In this document: in pieces, positions 9,738 through 18,845 of the stretch
Numbering within the stretch: the stretch's first letter is position 1
Layout: each line of letters opens with the position of its first letter
DNA from: Holophagae bacterium
GTDB lineage: Bacteria; Acidobacteriota; Holophagae; Acanthopleuribacterales; Acanthopleuribacteraceae
Length of the DNA: 64,000 bases
Assembly (NCBI GenBank): GCA_030429565.1
Contig: JAUIFE010000003.1
Location: 186,001-250,000, forward strand
Direction of reading: 5' to 3'
Translations under genes and position numbers: made by a program
The notes under the pieces: model-generated
The model's input: only the letters and a program-made list of their open reading frames with translations
The model's database searches: none
What the model was told of the DNA's origin: nothing

Positions 9738-9772
9738 TTAAAAAAGACGGATCTCGCGTCCGTCTTTTTTTC
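9738..9772 (+). terminator. Intrinsic terminator after pal
   Basis: An A-rich run and GACGGA pair with TCCGTC, closed by a 7-base loop and followed by seven T residues. It lies 48 bp after the pal stop and just before the cpoB ribosome site, so cpoB may depend on read-through or its own promoter. Confidence 0.85.
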
Positions 9773-9789
9773 TGTCGGAGGTCGCTCCC

Positions 9790-10596
9790 TTGTTAAAACG
9801 AATCCTTCTGCTTTCCGTGGCCGCGGTGTTGTTTGTCGCTTGTGGCGGCGAAGAAGAGCGGCTCAAAATTCAGCGTGACATCGCTGATCTTCGCGAGCAG
9901 GTTTATGCGCTTGAACGCAACCAGTCCAAGTCGCAGGAAGAACTCAATCAATTGCTCGAAGAGCTGCGCAAGCAGGTATCCGACCGCAGTTCTCAGGCCG
10001 AAGTCCAGGATCAGCTTTTCTCCGTGAAAGATGCGATGTCGACTTACGAAGCGCGCATCAACGATCTCGAATACAAGCTGACACAAATACGGCGCGCGTC
10101 GACCGACGTTGTTGCCGGTGGGCCCGTCGCCAATGGTGGAACCACCCCCGACGGCACCATGCCGGAGGGAACCGCCGATCCCAATGGGACGACCGCTGAA
10201 GTGGTGCCTGGCCAAGATCTCGAGGCCATCTTCAATCAAGCGCGTCTCGACCTCGATCGCGGCAAGTTTGACGTCGCCATTGACGCCTTCCAGGAAATTA
10301 CCCAGCAGTTCAGCGCTTCACCTTTTGCCGAGTCGGCCCAGTACTACTTGGGTCGTGCCTACTTCGACAAGAAGCAGTGGGTTGAGGCCATTGGTGCTTT
10401 TGACAAAGTCATCAACCAATACGGGTCTGGCGGCTACGTTCGCCAGGCGATGTACTACCTGGGTCAGTGCTACTACTACCGCAATTCGCACTCCAAGGCG
10501 ATTCTGCAGTTGCAAGAGCTGATCGAGAAACATCCCGGTACCCAAGAGGCCGAGCTGGCCAAACAATTTTTGAAACGGGCTGGTTACCAGAAGTAA
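9790..10596 (+). CDS. cpoB: Cell division coordinator CpoB (YbgF)
   Basis: This 268-aa protein has a TTG start preceded by GGAGG. The N terminus is a lipoprotein-like signal (LLSVAAVLFVACGG), with Cys near residue 18. Residues ~25-105 form a coiled coil rich in E, Q, R and L, the YbgF trimerisation segment. A Gly/Thr/Pro linker (~110-145) precedes three TPR repeats (~150-268; SAQYYLGRAYFDKKQW, AMYYLGQCYYYRNSHSKA). Enterobacterial CpoB is soluble and periplasmic, so a lipidated version is a small variation. It belongs with the Tol-Pal system and couples peptidoglycan synthesis to constriction in that family. Confidence 0.92.
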   Translation: MLKRILLLSVAAVLFVACGGEEERLKIQRDIADLREQVYALERNQSKSQEELNQLLEELRKQVSDRSSQAEVQDQLFSVKDAMSTYEARINDLEYKLTQIRRASTDVVAGGPVANGGTTPDGTMPEGTADPNGTTAEVVPGQDLEAIFNQARLDLDRGKFDVAIDAFQEITQQFSASPFAESAQYYLGRAYFDKKQWVEAIGAFDKVINQYGSGGYVRQAMYYLGQCYYYRNSHSKAILQLQELIEKHPGTQEAELAKQFLKRAGYQK

Positions 10597-10613
10597 TCCC
10601 TGTTGCAGATTCC

Positions 10614-10662
10614 CGAAAACCCCGCGATCATCAGGTCTACCCCGATGCGTCGCGGGTTTTTC
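10614..10662 (+). terminator. Intrinsic terminator after cpoB
   Basis: CCCGCGA (10621-10627) pairs with TCGCGGG (10650-10656), flanked by an A run upstream and TTTTT downstream. It lies 20 bp after the cpoB stop and ends the tol-pal transcription unit. Confidence 0.75.
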
Positions 10663-10694
10663 GCGTTTTAACGAAGGTTGAGAAGGAGGTGGCC

Positions 10695-11306
10695 ATGAGC
10701 CGCAAAAAAGGGCCCCGCTCGCGTATCCGCTTGCATCGCGGCACCCTGGGAGGACGTTTCCTCCACTTTTACGATGAACCCGAGATGCGGCCGACGCTGG
10801 CGCGCGTGCGCGAAGCCGTGTGTTCGATGATCGCCGATTACCGCGATAGCCACGGTTTTATCGATCTTTGCTCGGGTTCCGGCGCCATGGCCTTCGAAGC
10901 CTTCAGCATGGGTTTTAAACCCGTTTACGCCAACGATCTGCAGGAAGCCGTCGTCGAGAATCTGCAGCGCGAAGCCGACGCCCTCGACGCCGCGATCAAA
11001 ACCTCGCGTGCCGACGCGTTCCGGTTTGTGCGTCGCGGCTGCGAGCAAGGTGTTTGGCTGATTTACGGCGATCCGCCCTTCCAAAATACTGCCAAATTTC
11101 ACCCCAAGATGCTGCGTTACATCAGCGAAGCGGACTGGATCCAAACCGGTTCCTACTACCTGGCCGAACAGGAAAAAGCCGACTTTCCCGAACCGCCGGC
11201 CGGGCTGGTGCTGGAAAAGGTCAAAAAGTACGGCCGCATCGCCATCGGCGTCTACCGTGTCGAACGGCGCGAGCCCGAGCCCAGCGCTGAAGCGAGCGAA
11301 ACCTAA
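10695..11306 (+). CDS. rsmD: 16S rRNA (guanine-966 N2) methyltransferase RsmD-like
   Basis: A 203-aa class I SAM-dependent methyltransferase. The start is ATG 10695 with a strong AAGGAGGT site. Family motifs are RPTLARVREAVCSMI, the SAM-binding loop FIDLCSGSGAMAFEAFSMG and the catalytic GDPPF, in place of the usual DPPY. It is expected to methylate G966 of 16S rRNA. The Tyr-to-Phe change in the catalytic tetrapeptide is tolerated in some N-methyltransferases but is worth noting. It has its own ribosome site after the cpoB terminator and converges with the phosphodiesterase-like gene downstream. Confidence 0.85.
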   Translation: MSRKKGPRSRIRLHRGTLGGRFLHFYDEPEMRPTLARVREAVCSMIADYRDSHGFIDLCSGSGAMAFEAFSMGFKPVYANDLQEAVVENLQREADALDAAIKTSRADAFRFVRRGCEQGVWLIYGDPPFQNTAKFHPKMLRYISEADWIQTGSYYLAEQEKADFPEPPAGLVLEKVKKYGRIAIGVYRVERREPEPSAEASET

Positions 11307-11383
11307 CGCTTTTCGCCAACAGACAGGCCGCGGTGATGGCGCCCTGATTCAGGGACTTTGGTCCTTTCTTGGGTTTCAACGAC

Positions 11384-11420
11384 AAAAAACCGCCGCGAAT
11401 CCTTGGATTGCGGCGGTTTG
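11384..11420 (-). terminator. Intrinsic terminator between convergent genes
   Basis: A long stem (AACCGCCGC plus AATCC, pairing with GGATT plus GCGGCGGTT) has a run of six T residues when read on the minus strand. It ends the minus-strand phosphodiesterase-like gene, whose stop is 44 bp away, and may also stop rsmD read-through. Confidence 0.8.
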
Positions 11421-11463
11421 ACGGGCGGGCCTTACGGCATTCGCCATGTTGGTTTGGATAGGT

Positions 11464-13677
11464 CTAGTAGACGGTTGCGCCGTCCATGTCGACCTCGGTT
11501 TTGAGGTCGAGCAGATCGAGCAACGACGGGCACATGTCGGCCATGCTGGGTTCCTGGTTCTCGAAGGCCAGGGAACTGAAGAAGATGCCTTTGACGTCTT
11601 CCGGCGCCAGTGAGCAATGGTCACCCGACCAATTTTTGGGATTGATGTCGGTGATTTTGTTGGGTAAGCCGCCCAGCGTCGTATCCCACGACACGCGCCA
11701 GTCCGGCGCGGTGGCGACGCGTAAGTCGGGTGTTTCGCCCGGGTTGTAACCCTTGTACATTTCGTCGCGCAGGAACACCTTGCGCACGGGTTTCATGCCG
11801 GTTTCGGGGTCGACGTAGCTTTCCAGCTTTTCGACCAACTCGGCACACAAGGCGTCGTATTCAGCCTGGGTGACCGAACCTTCCGGCTCGCGGCCTTCCA
11901 AGTTCACGAAGATCATGCCCAAACCCAACGCGTAGGCTTTGGTTTGTTCCCAATCGACGTAGTTAAACGGCGTTTTGGCGTTAATCAGGTCGTCCAGTTT
12001 CATGGTGGTGCCGAGCACGTTTTCCTTCAGCTTCAAATAACCGTTTTCGTACAGCCAAGTGTTGAAGTGGAACTGGTAGCGGAACGAGGCGAAGCCGTGA
12101 TCGGAACAGACGATCAATGCGGTGGTTTCGAAATCGATTTTGGCCATCGCTTTGCCGACGATACGGTCCATGCGGCGGTAGGTCTCGCGCATGACTTCCT
12201 GGTACTTGGGACCCAGCGCGGGATCGTAAAGCGGGTGGCCTTCGTCCCAGTAGCGCCACAAGATGTGGGCGACGCGGTCGGTGAAGCTAAACACTTGCAC
12301 GAACAGGTCGCGGTCGTTTTGGTCGAGGAACTGTTCCATCATGGTTTCGAAACGCGTCACGGTCAGGTTGACGTCTTCCATGAAATGGTCCTCGTCCATC
12401 AAGTCGCCGCCAATCGACCACGTGTCCAATGCCCAGCCCTGGGTTTTAAACGGCTCTTCCTGCCACAGTTTGGCGGAAAAATCGGCCGGGTAGCTGAGTG
12501 GCAGCGGCGATTCGGGGTGGAGGTTGACGGCGGTCAGGTACAGCTTGAAGCGGTCGCCTGCGAGTGTGTCCAGGTAGAATCGACCGAAACCCTTGAGCGA
12601 AATCAGCGGATTGACGGAGAAGGTGAAGACAACGGTGTCGGACCATTGTTTGGCGCCGAGTTTCAGGGTTTGCTCGGCGAGCTGAATGACGACCTGTTCG
12701 CCTTCGATGGCGAGTTTGATCGGCAGTGCGAAATCCTTGGGATGCGGGTAGTTCTGTCCTTTGCGCTGCGCCGCTTGGGCGGCCTCGGCGTCGTAAAACA
12801 ACTTATTCGGCGGCCCCATGATCTCTGTTTCAAACGGGCCCATGCCCGGCTCGAAGCGGTTGACGAGCACGGAGAACTGGTTTTCACCGGGATCGAAGCC
12901 GGGGTCGTTGGTGAAGATGGTGGGGCGGCCGATGGTGCCGCGAATATCGGGAACAGCCAGGCCCGCAATCATTTCGCCGTTGAGTGGCTCGGCCGGAAAG
13001 GTGACCGGCAAACGAATAATCTTGGCGGTTTTGCCCTGTTCCTCAAGCATTTTCCAAATCGGTTTGCCTTTGCGCACGGTGACGACGGCGGGGATCTCGT
13101 TGGGCAGCCATTGGGAGGCGACCACAAAGGCGGCGCCGGCGGCCGGAAAAGAAACGGCCGTGGCAATGATGAGGCGGCGTAATACGGGTTGGCGTGTGGC
13201 GATCGTGAGCAACACAAAAATCAGCATGAACACAACGGCTTCGGTGATGGCGGGTAAAATGAAGCGGTTATTTTCACCGAACAAAACCTGGCGGCGCGTT
13301 TCACCGCGCAATGCGAAGTCGGGAATGTAGGTGCCGTCTTGGCGGCGCAGGAAATCGAAAATACCGGTACGGCCGGGATTGAGGCCGGTGGCGAAGGTTG
13401 ACCAGGAAACGGGTGTTTGCGGCGGGTTGGTCGGCATAAGACCGGTGTAACCACCCATGTCCTTGAGTTTCTGAAGGTTGGGCAATTCGCCTTGTTCCAT
13501 CAGTTGGCGCACAAGCTTGTCGTCGGCACCGTCAAAACCCAAAACCACGACTTTCTGTTTGGTTACGTCGGCGGCTTGAAGCGGGGAAACCACGGCGGTT
13601 AAGGCGGGGAAAGTGAAAAGCAGCAGGAGGCAAAGGGTACGGTGGCGCGGGCCACATTTAATCGGGGAACATATCAT
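11464..13677 (-). CDS. Membrane-anchored alkaline-phosphatase-superfamily phosphodiesterase-like protein
   Basis: This 737-aa protein has an N-terminal signal/anchor (~residues 14-36). The catalytic fold of type I phosphodiesterase/nucleotide pyrophosphatases follows. It has metal-ligand Asp49 in VLGFDGADD, the nucleophile region TPVSWSTFATGLNPGRTGIF, the later ligands D-x3-H in FTDRVAHILWRYWDEGHP, and CSDHGFAS and SGDHC near the C terminus. Unusually, two hydrophobic segments (~145-195) interrupt the catalytic domain shortly after the nucleophile region, suggesting a membrane-embedded insert. ATG 13677 has AAAGGA upstream. Substrate unknown; nucleotides, phosphonates or lipid headgroups are all possible. 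Confidence 0.82.
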   Translation of the reverse strand: MICSPIKCGPRHRTLCLLLLFTFPALTAVVSPLQAADVTKQKVVVLGFDGADDKLVRQLMEQGELPNLQKLKDMGGYTGLMPTNPPQTPVSWSTFATGLNPGRTGIFDFLRRQDGTYIPDFALRGETRRQVLFGENNRFILPAITEAVVFMLIFVLLTIATRQPVLRRLIIATAVSFPAAGAAFVVASQWLPNEIPAVVTVRKGKPIWKMLEEQGKTAKIIRLPVTFPAEPLNGEMIAGLAVPDIRGTIGRPTIFTNDPGFDPGENQFSVLVNRFEPGMGPFETEIMGPPNKLFYDAEAAQAAQRKGQNYPHPKDFALPIKLAIEGEQVVIQLAEQTLKLGAKQWSDTVVFTFSVNPLISLKGFGRFYLDTLAGDRFKLYLTAVNLHPESPLPLSYPADFSAKLWQEEPFKTQGWALDTWSIGGDLMDEDHFMEDVNLTVTRFETMMEQFLDQNDRDLFVQVFSFTDRVAHILWRYWDEGHPLYDPALGPKYQEVMRETYRRMDRIVGKAMAKIDFETTALIVCSDHGFASFRYQFHFNTWLYENGYLKLKENVLGTTMKLDDLINAKTPFNYVDWEQTKAYALGLGMIFVNLEGREPEGSVTQAEYDALCAELVEKLESYVDPETGMKPVRKVFLRDEMYKGYNPGETPDLRVATAPDWRVSWDTTLGGLPNKITDINPKNWSGDHCSLAPEDVKGIFFSSLAFENQEPSMADMCPSLLDLLDLKTEVDMDGATVY

Positions 13678-13761
13678 AATGCGATCCTTTGAGATGCGGA
13701 TGTGGCGAATTGGGAATGCCGCCGGCCGGCATGGTAAGGACGGGCCGTGCCGGCGACGGCT

Positions 13762-15363
13762 CTATACGAAATCCGGGGGATGCGGCAAGAATTCCAAGTC
13801 CTCGTGGTTGCCGACGACCTGGTTCATGTGCCACTCATTGCGGAACAGCGCGACCGGGCGTTCTGCTTCGTCGTAAAGCAAGGTAAAGGTGTAGCCACCC
13901 TCGTCTTCGACTTCGCCTTTGATCCAACGTGAGGCCGAATAATCGAGGCGATCAAAGGTGACCTCGCAGCGGTATTCTTCCAACATGCGTTCCTTGAAAA
14001 CTTCCAACTGGAGTTCACCAACGGCGGCGATGACCGGCATGCGCGAGTGCGAGCGGGGGTCGTAAAATACCTGAACAACGCCTTCTTCGCCGAGCTGGTC
14101 CAAACCTTTGCGGAACGATTTGTTGTGGGTCATATCGCGCAGGCGGATACGGCAAAAGATTTCGGGTGGGAACCGCGGGAACGACGGAATTTGGAAGTCC
14201 TTGCCAACGGCGAGCAAGTCACCGGCACGGAACAAGCCGGGGTTGACCAAGCCGACGATGTCGCCGGGATAAGCCTCTTCGATGATTTCGCGTTTTTGGC
14301 CAAACAAACGATAGGGAAAACTGAGTTTGACTTTTTTGCCGGAGCGCAGGTGTTTCACGCTCATGTTCTTTTCGAACTTGCCGGTAGCGACGCGCATAAA
14401 GGCGACACGGTCGCGGTGCGCTTTGTTCATGTTCGCCTGGATCTTATAAACGAAGCCGGAGAACTCGTCGGAGGCGGCCGGTTTCTCGCCGTCGACGGTG
14501 CGCAGGTCGGCGGGGTGTGGGGCGAGTTCGGTGAAGCGGTCGAGGAAGTTATCCAGGCCGAAGTTGTTGATGGCACAGGCGAAAAAGACCGGTGTCATCT
14601 CACCTTCCAAAAAGAGGTCTGTTTCGAACGGGTGAATCAGTTCGTCGACCATTTCCAGTTCTTCGTCGAGCAGGGTGCGGTCACGTTGGCTGATCATGTC
14701 GACCATGGCCGGATCATCCAAACCAGAGGTCGCGACGGGTGCTTTCCACTGGCCGCCACTGGTGCGTTCGTAAAGGTGCACCTGACGCGTTGAGCGTTCG
14801 AAAACGCCTTTGAAATCGCCCGGCTCCCCGATAGGCCAAGTCATCGGGATGGCGAGAATACCGAGCACTTTTTCAACTTCTTCGAGCAGTTCGAAGGGGT
14901 TGAGCGAGGGGCGGTCCATCTTATTAATAATGGTGAAAATGGGAATGCCGCGTTCGCGACAGACTTTAAACAGCTTCACCGTCTGCGGCTCGACCCCTTT
15001 GGCGGCGTCCAGCAACATTATCGCGCTGTCGACGGCGAGCAGGGTGCGGTAGGTATCTTCCGAAAAGTCTTGGTGACCCGGGGTATCGAGCAGGTTGTAA
15101 CAAACGTCGTTGTAATCGAACTGCAGGGCGGTGGAGCTGATCGAGATGCCGCGCCGTTGCTCCATTTCCATCCAGTCGGAAACGGTTTGGTGGCGGTTGG
15201 CCTTTTGGGTGACCATACCGGCGCGTTGAATGGCGCCCCCGTAAAGCAGTAATTTCTCGGTGAGCGTGGTTTTACCGGCGTCAGGGTGAGAGATGATGGC
15301 GAACGTGCGGCGACGCACGATTTCCTGTTGGATTTCGGGCGAAAGATTGCCGGCTTCGGACAT
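13762..15363 (-). CDS. prfC: Peptide chain release factor 3
   Basis: A 533-aa translational GTPase that recycles RF1/RF2 after termination. The start is ATG 15363 (MSEAGNLSPEIQQEIVRRRTF), with GAGGT upstream. G-motifs are ISHPDAGKTTLTEKL (P-loop), DTPGHQDFSEDTYR (G3) and NKMDR (G4). The C terminus has the RF3-specific domain III (EYRCEVTFDRLDYSASRWI). The length is typical. The end of the gene is 84 bp upstream of the phosphodiesterase-like start in the same direction, so the two could be cotranscribed. It is divergent from the ABC-F gene. Confidence 0.96.
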   Translation of the reverse strand: MSEAGNLSPEIQQEIVRRRTFAIISHPDAGKTTLTEKLLLYGGAIQRAGMVTQKANRHQTVSDWMEMEQRRGISISSTALQFDYNDVCYNLLDTPGHQDFSEDTYRTLLAVDSAIMLLDAAKGVEPQTVKLFKVCRERGIPIFTIINKMDRPSLNPFELLEEVEKVLGILAIPMTWPIGEPGDFKGVFERSTRQVHLYERTSGGQWKAPVATSGLDDPAMVDMISQRDRTLLDEELEMVDELIHPFETDLFLEGEMTPVFFACAINNFGLDNFLDRFTELAPHPADLRTVDGEKPAASDEFSGFVYKIQANMNKAHRDRVAFMRVATGKFEKNMSVKHLRSGKKVKLSFPYRLFGQKREIIEEAYPGDIVGLVNPGLFRAGDLLAVGKDFQIPSFPRFPPEIFCRIRLRDMTHNKSFRKGLDQLGEEGVVQVFYDPRSHSRMPVIAAVGELQLEVFKERMLEEYRCEVTFDRLDYSASRWIKGEVEDEGGYTFTLLYDEAERPVALFRNEWHMNQVVGNHEDLEFLPHPPDFV

Positions 15364-15862
15364 GAGATACCTCGTGAAAAAACATTGGGGCCGACGGGCG
15401 GGCGTGTGAAACGCGGCCGGGTGTTGGCAAAAAGGTTCGGATTGGGCCCGGCATCTGAACCTTGTTTGAGGCGTCGCTGTGCATTGCCACCGGGCCGTCG
15501 GCGGTGCGCGCGAACGCCCTAAAACACTGCATTCTACCTGAGCGGCAGGGGAAGTGCGAGTGGGAACCGGCGGCCGTGCACAATCCCCTGGTCGCGTCTT
15601 AGGCCGCTGACGGCGGCCCTTTTTCACCACGCCGACCCAATTCCCGCAAGCAATGCGGCCCTGGCTTTGTTAACATAGGGCCTTTGTTGCGGGTTCCGCC
15701 CTGGGCCCGCGCGGGCGCGTTTCGCCACGGCACCTGTGTGTCGCTCGCCTTTTTCGGCCCCGTGCCGCGCCCGCCGGTGACGGTGTGTTTTTTTCTCAGG
15801 CTGCAAGGCCTGGTGCAATCGGCCGGTCGAAAACGGCGCCCATTTTTCTCAAGAGGTCTGTC
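15364..15862. other. Intergenic region between divergent prfC and ABC-F genes
   Basis: This 499-bp GC-rich spacer holds the divergent promoters by position. No clear -35/-10 pair, structured RNA or conserved short gene was recognised. Open frames here look like shadow frames of high-GC sequence. Confidence 0.5.
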
Positions 15863-17821
15863 ATGATTAACCTGATTAATGTCGAAAAACGCTACGGGAC
15901 GCGCGTGCTCTTTGAAGCGGTTAACCTGCGTCTGGATCCCGGCAAGCGTTACGGCATCGTCGGTGCCAACGGCGCCGGTAAGTCGACCATGTTGCGCCTG
16001 ATTACCGGCGAAGAGACGGCCGACGGCGGCGAAATCGCGACACCGTCCCGTTTGAAATTGGGCACCTTGAATCAGGACCACTTTGCTTTCGAAGAGGTTC
16101 CCATCATGAACGTCGTCATGCAGGGCAAAAAAGCGCTGGCCGACGCCTTTGACGAAAAAGAACGCCTCTACGACGATCCCGACGCCGATCCCAACCGGTT
16201 CGCCGAGTTGGAAGAGATCATCGCCGACCACGACGGTTATGCGGCTGAAGCGCGCATCGGCGAAATGCTCGAAGGCTTGGGGATTCCCAATGAAAAACAC
16301 ATGCAGCCCATGAGCGTGCTTTCCGGTGGTTATAAGTTACGGGTGTTGTTGGCCCAGTGTTTGTTCGGTGAACCGGACGCCTTGCTGCTTGACGAACCGA
16401 CCAACCACTTGGACATCTACTCGATTCGCTGGCTTGAGAACTACCTGGTCTCCAGCCGTGCCGTGGTTGTTGTGATCTCGCACGACCGTGAATTTTTGAA
16501 TGCGGTCTGCACCCATGTGATCGACGTGGATTACAGCACTGCCAAATTGTATACCGGCAACTACGACGAGTTTTTGGATCAAAAAGCGCTCGACGAAGAG
16601 ATGCGCGCGATTGAAACCGAGAAACGCGAAAAACGCATCGATGAGCTGAACCAATTTGTAACGCGTTTCAAAGCCAAAGCATCAAAGGCGCGTCAGGCAT
16701 CCAGTAAAGCCAAACAAATTGAACGCATGGAAAAAGATATCGAAGCGCCGCGTTACTCGTCACGGATCGCGCCGGCCATTAAGTTCACCCCGATTCGACC
16801 CTCCGGTAAAAGGGTAATTGAGGTGACCGACCTATGTAAGTCCTTTGGTGACAAGCAGGTTCTCAACAATCTTAATTTTGAAATTTACCGCAACGACAAG
16901 GTCGCCATTTTGGGGCCGAACGGTGTGGGTAAATCGACCCTGCTCAAGATCCTGATGGGTGAGCTGGAAGCGAGCGGTGGGGAAGCGGTCTGGGGCCACG
17001 AGACCTATCCGCAATATTTTTCGCAGGATCACAGTGAGGCGTTGGAAAAGAAAACGTCGTTGTACGAATGGCTTTACAGTTTTGCCCCGGCCGAACCGAT
17101 CGGCGCCATTCGCGGCATTCTGGGACAGATGTTGTTTTCCGGTGACGATGTCCACAAACAAACGACGGCCTTGTCGGGTGGTGAAGCCGCCCGTTTGGTG
17201 ATTGCCAAACTGATCCTGTTAAAAGGCAATGTGCTGGTCCTTGACGAACCCACCAACCACTTGGATATGGAAGCGATTGAGGCGTTGGTCGATGCCGTTC
17301 GCGAATTCGAGGGCACGGTATTGCTGGTGAGCCACAACCGTTACGTGGTCGACAAGCTGGCCACCAAAATTCTCGAGATCCGGCCCGAAGGTGTCGACAT
17401 TTTCGACGGCTCCTACAGCGAGTTCCTTGATAAGGTCGGTTCGGATTACCTGACCTATCAGGTCGACTTGCGTGCGGAACAAAAGAACCGCCAAGCGGAG
17501 AAGAAGCAAAAGAAAAATGATCGCAAAGGTGGTGACAGTCAGGTCGACCGCAAGGCGTATAACGCTGAAGCCAAGCCGCTGATTAAAAAGTCCCAGGAAC
17601 TCGAGCAAAAAATCGCCGGCCTGGAAGAGAAGTTGGATGCGGTTAAAGATCTGTTCTCCGACCCCAACTACTTCGTTAAAGCCGACCCAGCCGAGGTACG
17701 CGAAAAGGACGCCGAAAAACGGGCGCTTGAAGCCGAATTACAGCAGGAATACGAAGCCTGGGAAGCGGTCAACCTCGAGGTCGAAGCGGTTAAAGCCAAA
17801 CACGGGGTGGATCAAGGATGA
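15863..17821 (+). CDS. ABC-F family ATPase (YbiT/Uup-like ribosome-associated factor)
   Basis: A 652-aa soluble protein with two ABC domains and no membrane segments, as in ABC-F translation factors. The start is ATG 15863, with AAGAGGT upstream. Domain 1 has GANGAGKST, LSGGYKLRVLL and LLLDEPTNHLD. Domain 2 has GPNGVGKST, LSGGEAARLVIAK and LVLDEPTNHLD. The inter-domain P-site linker (~residues 240-310) is Lys/Glu-rich. A charged coiled-coil C-terminal extension (~530-652) resembles Uup/YbiT relatives. The likely role is relieving stalled ribosomes; antibiotic resistance is possible but not indicated. The left copy of a large inverted repeat begins at its stop codon. Confidence 0.9.
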   Translation: MINLINVEKRYGTRVLFEAVNLRLDPGKRYGIVGANGAGKSTMLRLITGEETADGGEIATPSRLKLGTLNQDHFAFEEVPIMNVVMQGKKALADAFDEKERLYDDPDADPNRFAELEEIIADHDGYAAEARIGEMLEGLGIPNEKHMQPMSVLSGGYKLRVLLAQCLFGEPDALLLDEPTNHLDIYSIRWLENYLVSSRAVVVVISHDREFLNAVCTHVIDVDYSTAKLYTGNYDEFLDQKALDEEMRAIETEKREKRIDELNQFVTRFKAKASKARQASSKAKQIERMEKDIEAPRYSSRIAPAIKFTPIRPSGKRVIEVTDLCKSFGDKQVLNNLNFEIYRNDKVAILGPNGVGKSTLLKILMGELEASGGEAVWGHETYPQYFSQDHSEALEKKTSLYEWLYSFAPAEPIGAIRGILGQMLFSGDDVHKQTTALSGGEAARLVIAKLILLKGNVLVLDEPTNHLDMEAIEALVDAVREFEGTVLLVSHNRYVVDKLATKILEIRPEGVDIFDGSYSEFLDKVGSDYLTYQVDLRAEQKNRQAEKKQKKNDRKGGDSQVDRKAYNAEAKPLIKKSQELEQKIAGLEEKLDAVKDLFSDPNYFVKADPAEVREKDAEKRALEAELQQEYEAWEAVNLEVEAVKAKHGVDQG

Positions 17822-18040
17822 GGAAAGGCGGCACGCCCGACGGCCCTTTGCGGCAGGCGTGCGCCCGACGGAAGAAGCCGTCGCTTCGAAAGCGCGGGAC
17901 GAAAGCGGCCCCATTGAATGAAGGCGCTTGGGCCCATCCCCGCCCAGGCGAGCCTGGGTAGGAAGGGCGACCTGGCTTTCACACCCCCTGTTTGCCACCA
18001 CCGCCTCGGAAGAAGTGGCGCGCGGGTACTTAGCTTTTTT
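17820..18040 (+). repeat. Left copy of ~220-bp inverted repeat bounding a peptide islet
   Basis: This sequence recurs, inverted, at 20233-20463. Conserved blocks are 17860-17901 (42 bp, two mismatches against 20377-20418), 17953-17972 (20 bp perfect against 20304-20323) and 18000-18027 (28 bp perfect against 20250-20277). Each copy ends on its inner side with a T-rich tract (18034-18040 here). It begins exactly at the ABC-F stop codon. Likely a dispersed genomic repeat. Confidence 0.9.
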
Positions 18041-18519
18041 TACCAAGCGTGATGGCGCGTTGTTGTACTGGGTTGGCTTGCATTGTCACCCAGGCATTTT
18101 CTGAGTGTCTCGCGGTGGTTTTCCTGCCCCCCGGTTTCTTTTTTGGGGGGGCTTCTTCTCTTTCCCAATGTTTTGGATCGCCAATGGGCGACCATTCACG
18201 GTGAGCTCCTCTGTCTCGTCGTGCGGTCTCCAATGAAATGGGTAGGGTGGTTCTCTTTTTTATTTGGGTTTTGGTGAGTTTTCAGAGGTCTCTGTATTTT
18301 TTGAAAAAAAACAGTCGCCGCATTTCTGCGGGAAATGCGCTTTCTTAAGTAAGGAGCTGGTGGCTGCACCAAAGACTTCATCAACCCCATTGATGAAATG
18401 CAGTGATCAGTTCATTTTGTACGAAGGACATTCTCTAGGAATGTTGCTTCATATGTTTCTATTGGACCCCGATCAAGAGATCTGGCCTTCCAAATCCACA
18501 AAATGAAAAGGAAGTTATA
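18041..18519. other. Non-coding A/T-rich leader of the peptide islet
   Basis: No convincing gene is visible. Structures seen are CCCCCC/GGGGGG around a T-rich loop (18129-18155), a perfect 8-bp stem with a 5-base loop (CGCATTTC/GAAATGCG, 18319-18339) and a palindrome at 18428-18444. An open frame at 18264-18506 has no signal peptide, ribosome site or family resemblance. Confidence 0.5.
18428..18444. promoter_or_regulatory. Palindrome upstream of first small peptide gene
   Basis: ACATTC and GAATGT are perfect inverted arms around TCTAG. It lies 76 bp upstream of the first peptide start codon, which suits a dimeric regulator site. No regulator is known. Confidence 0.3.
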
Positions 18520-18696
18520 ATGAAAGCTTCGATGAAGAAAATTTTGACATTTGTAATGTTCGCTGCAGCTGCTTCTTCTGTATTTGCCGGCTGGTGTGAT
18601 ACTGCTGAAAGGGCCGCTCGTGAAGCCGCTAGAGAGGGCCGGTACGGTGCCGCTGCTGCTCTGTACAAGGTTATGGCAGACTATGGATGCCCCTAA
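18520..18696 (+). CDS. Small secreted Cys peptide, copy 1 (58 aa)
   Basis: The ATG at 18520 follows AAAAGGAAG at good spacing. The first 23 residues are a textbook signal peptide (MKKIL core, hydrophobic run, SSVFA cleavage site). The predicted mature peptide is ~35 residues with Cys26 and Cys57 near its ends, and an amphipathic Ala/Arg/Glu-rich middle (EGRYGAAAALYKVMADYG). The spacing G-x-Y-x2-A-x3-Y, with a terminal Pro, resembles one half of a TPR hairpin. The 58-aa product of the next gene has the same length and layout. Function unknown: a secreted signal, a bacteriocin-like peptide or a partner of the downstream exported protein are possible. Confidence 0.75.
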   Translation: MKASMKKILTFVMFAAAASSVFAGWCDTAERAAREAAREGRYGAAAALYKVMADYGCP

Positions 18697-18845
18697 GAAG
18701 AAAATGTCTTGATCTAAGGGTTAGCCTATTGTTCTAGTCAAAGAATTTGGCTGAGTGGCGTACTAGGAGGGGGATGCTAGCTTGCTAAACGTCAAAAAGT
18801 CTCTTGGTTGTCACTCAGTCTTAAACTGTTTAAAGGTTGATTTTG

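Noticed and set aside
11944..13182. 412-codon plus-strand open frame
   Set aside because: It lies antisense to the phosphodiesterase-like gene, whose metal-site motifs are clear, and has no start context.
18264..18506. 80-codon open frame before the first small peptide gene
   Set aside because: No ribosome site, signal or recognisable fold. It spans a hairpin and palindrome that look regulatory.
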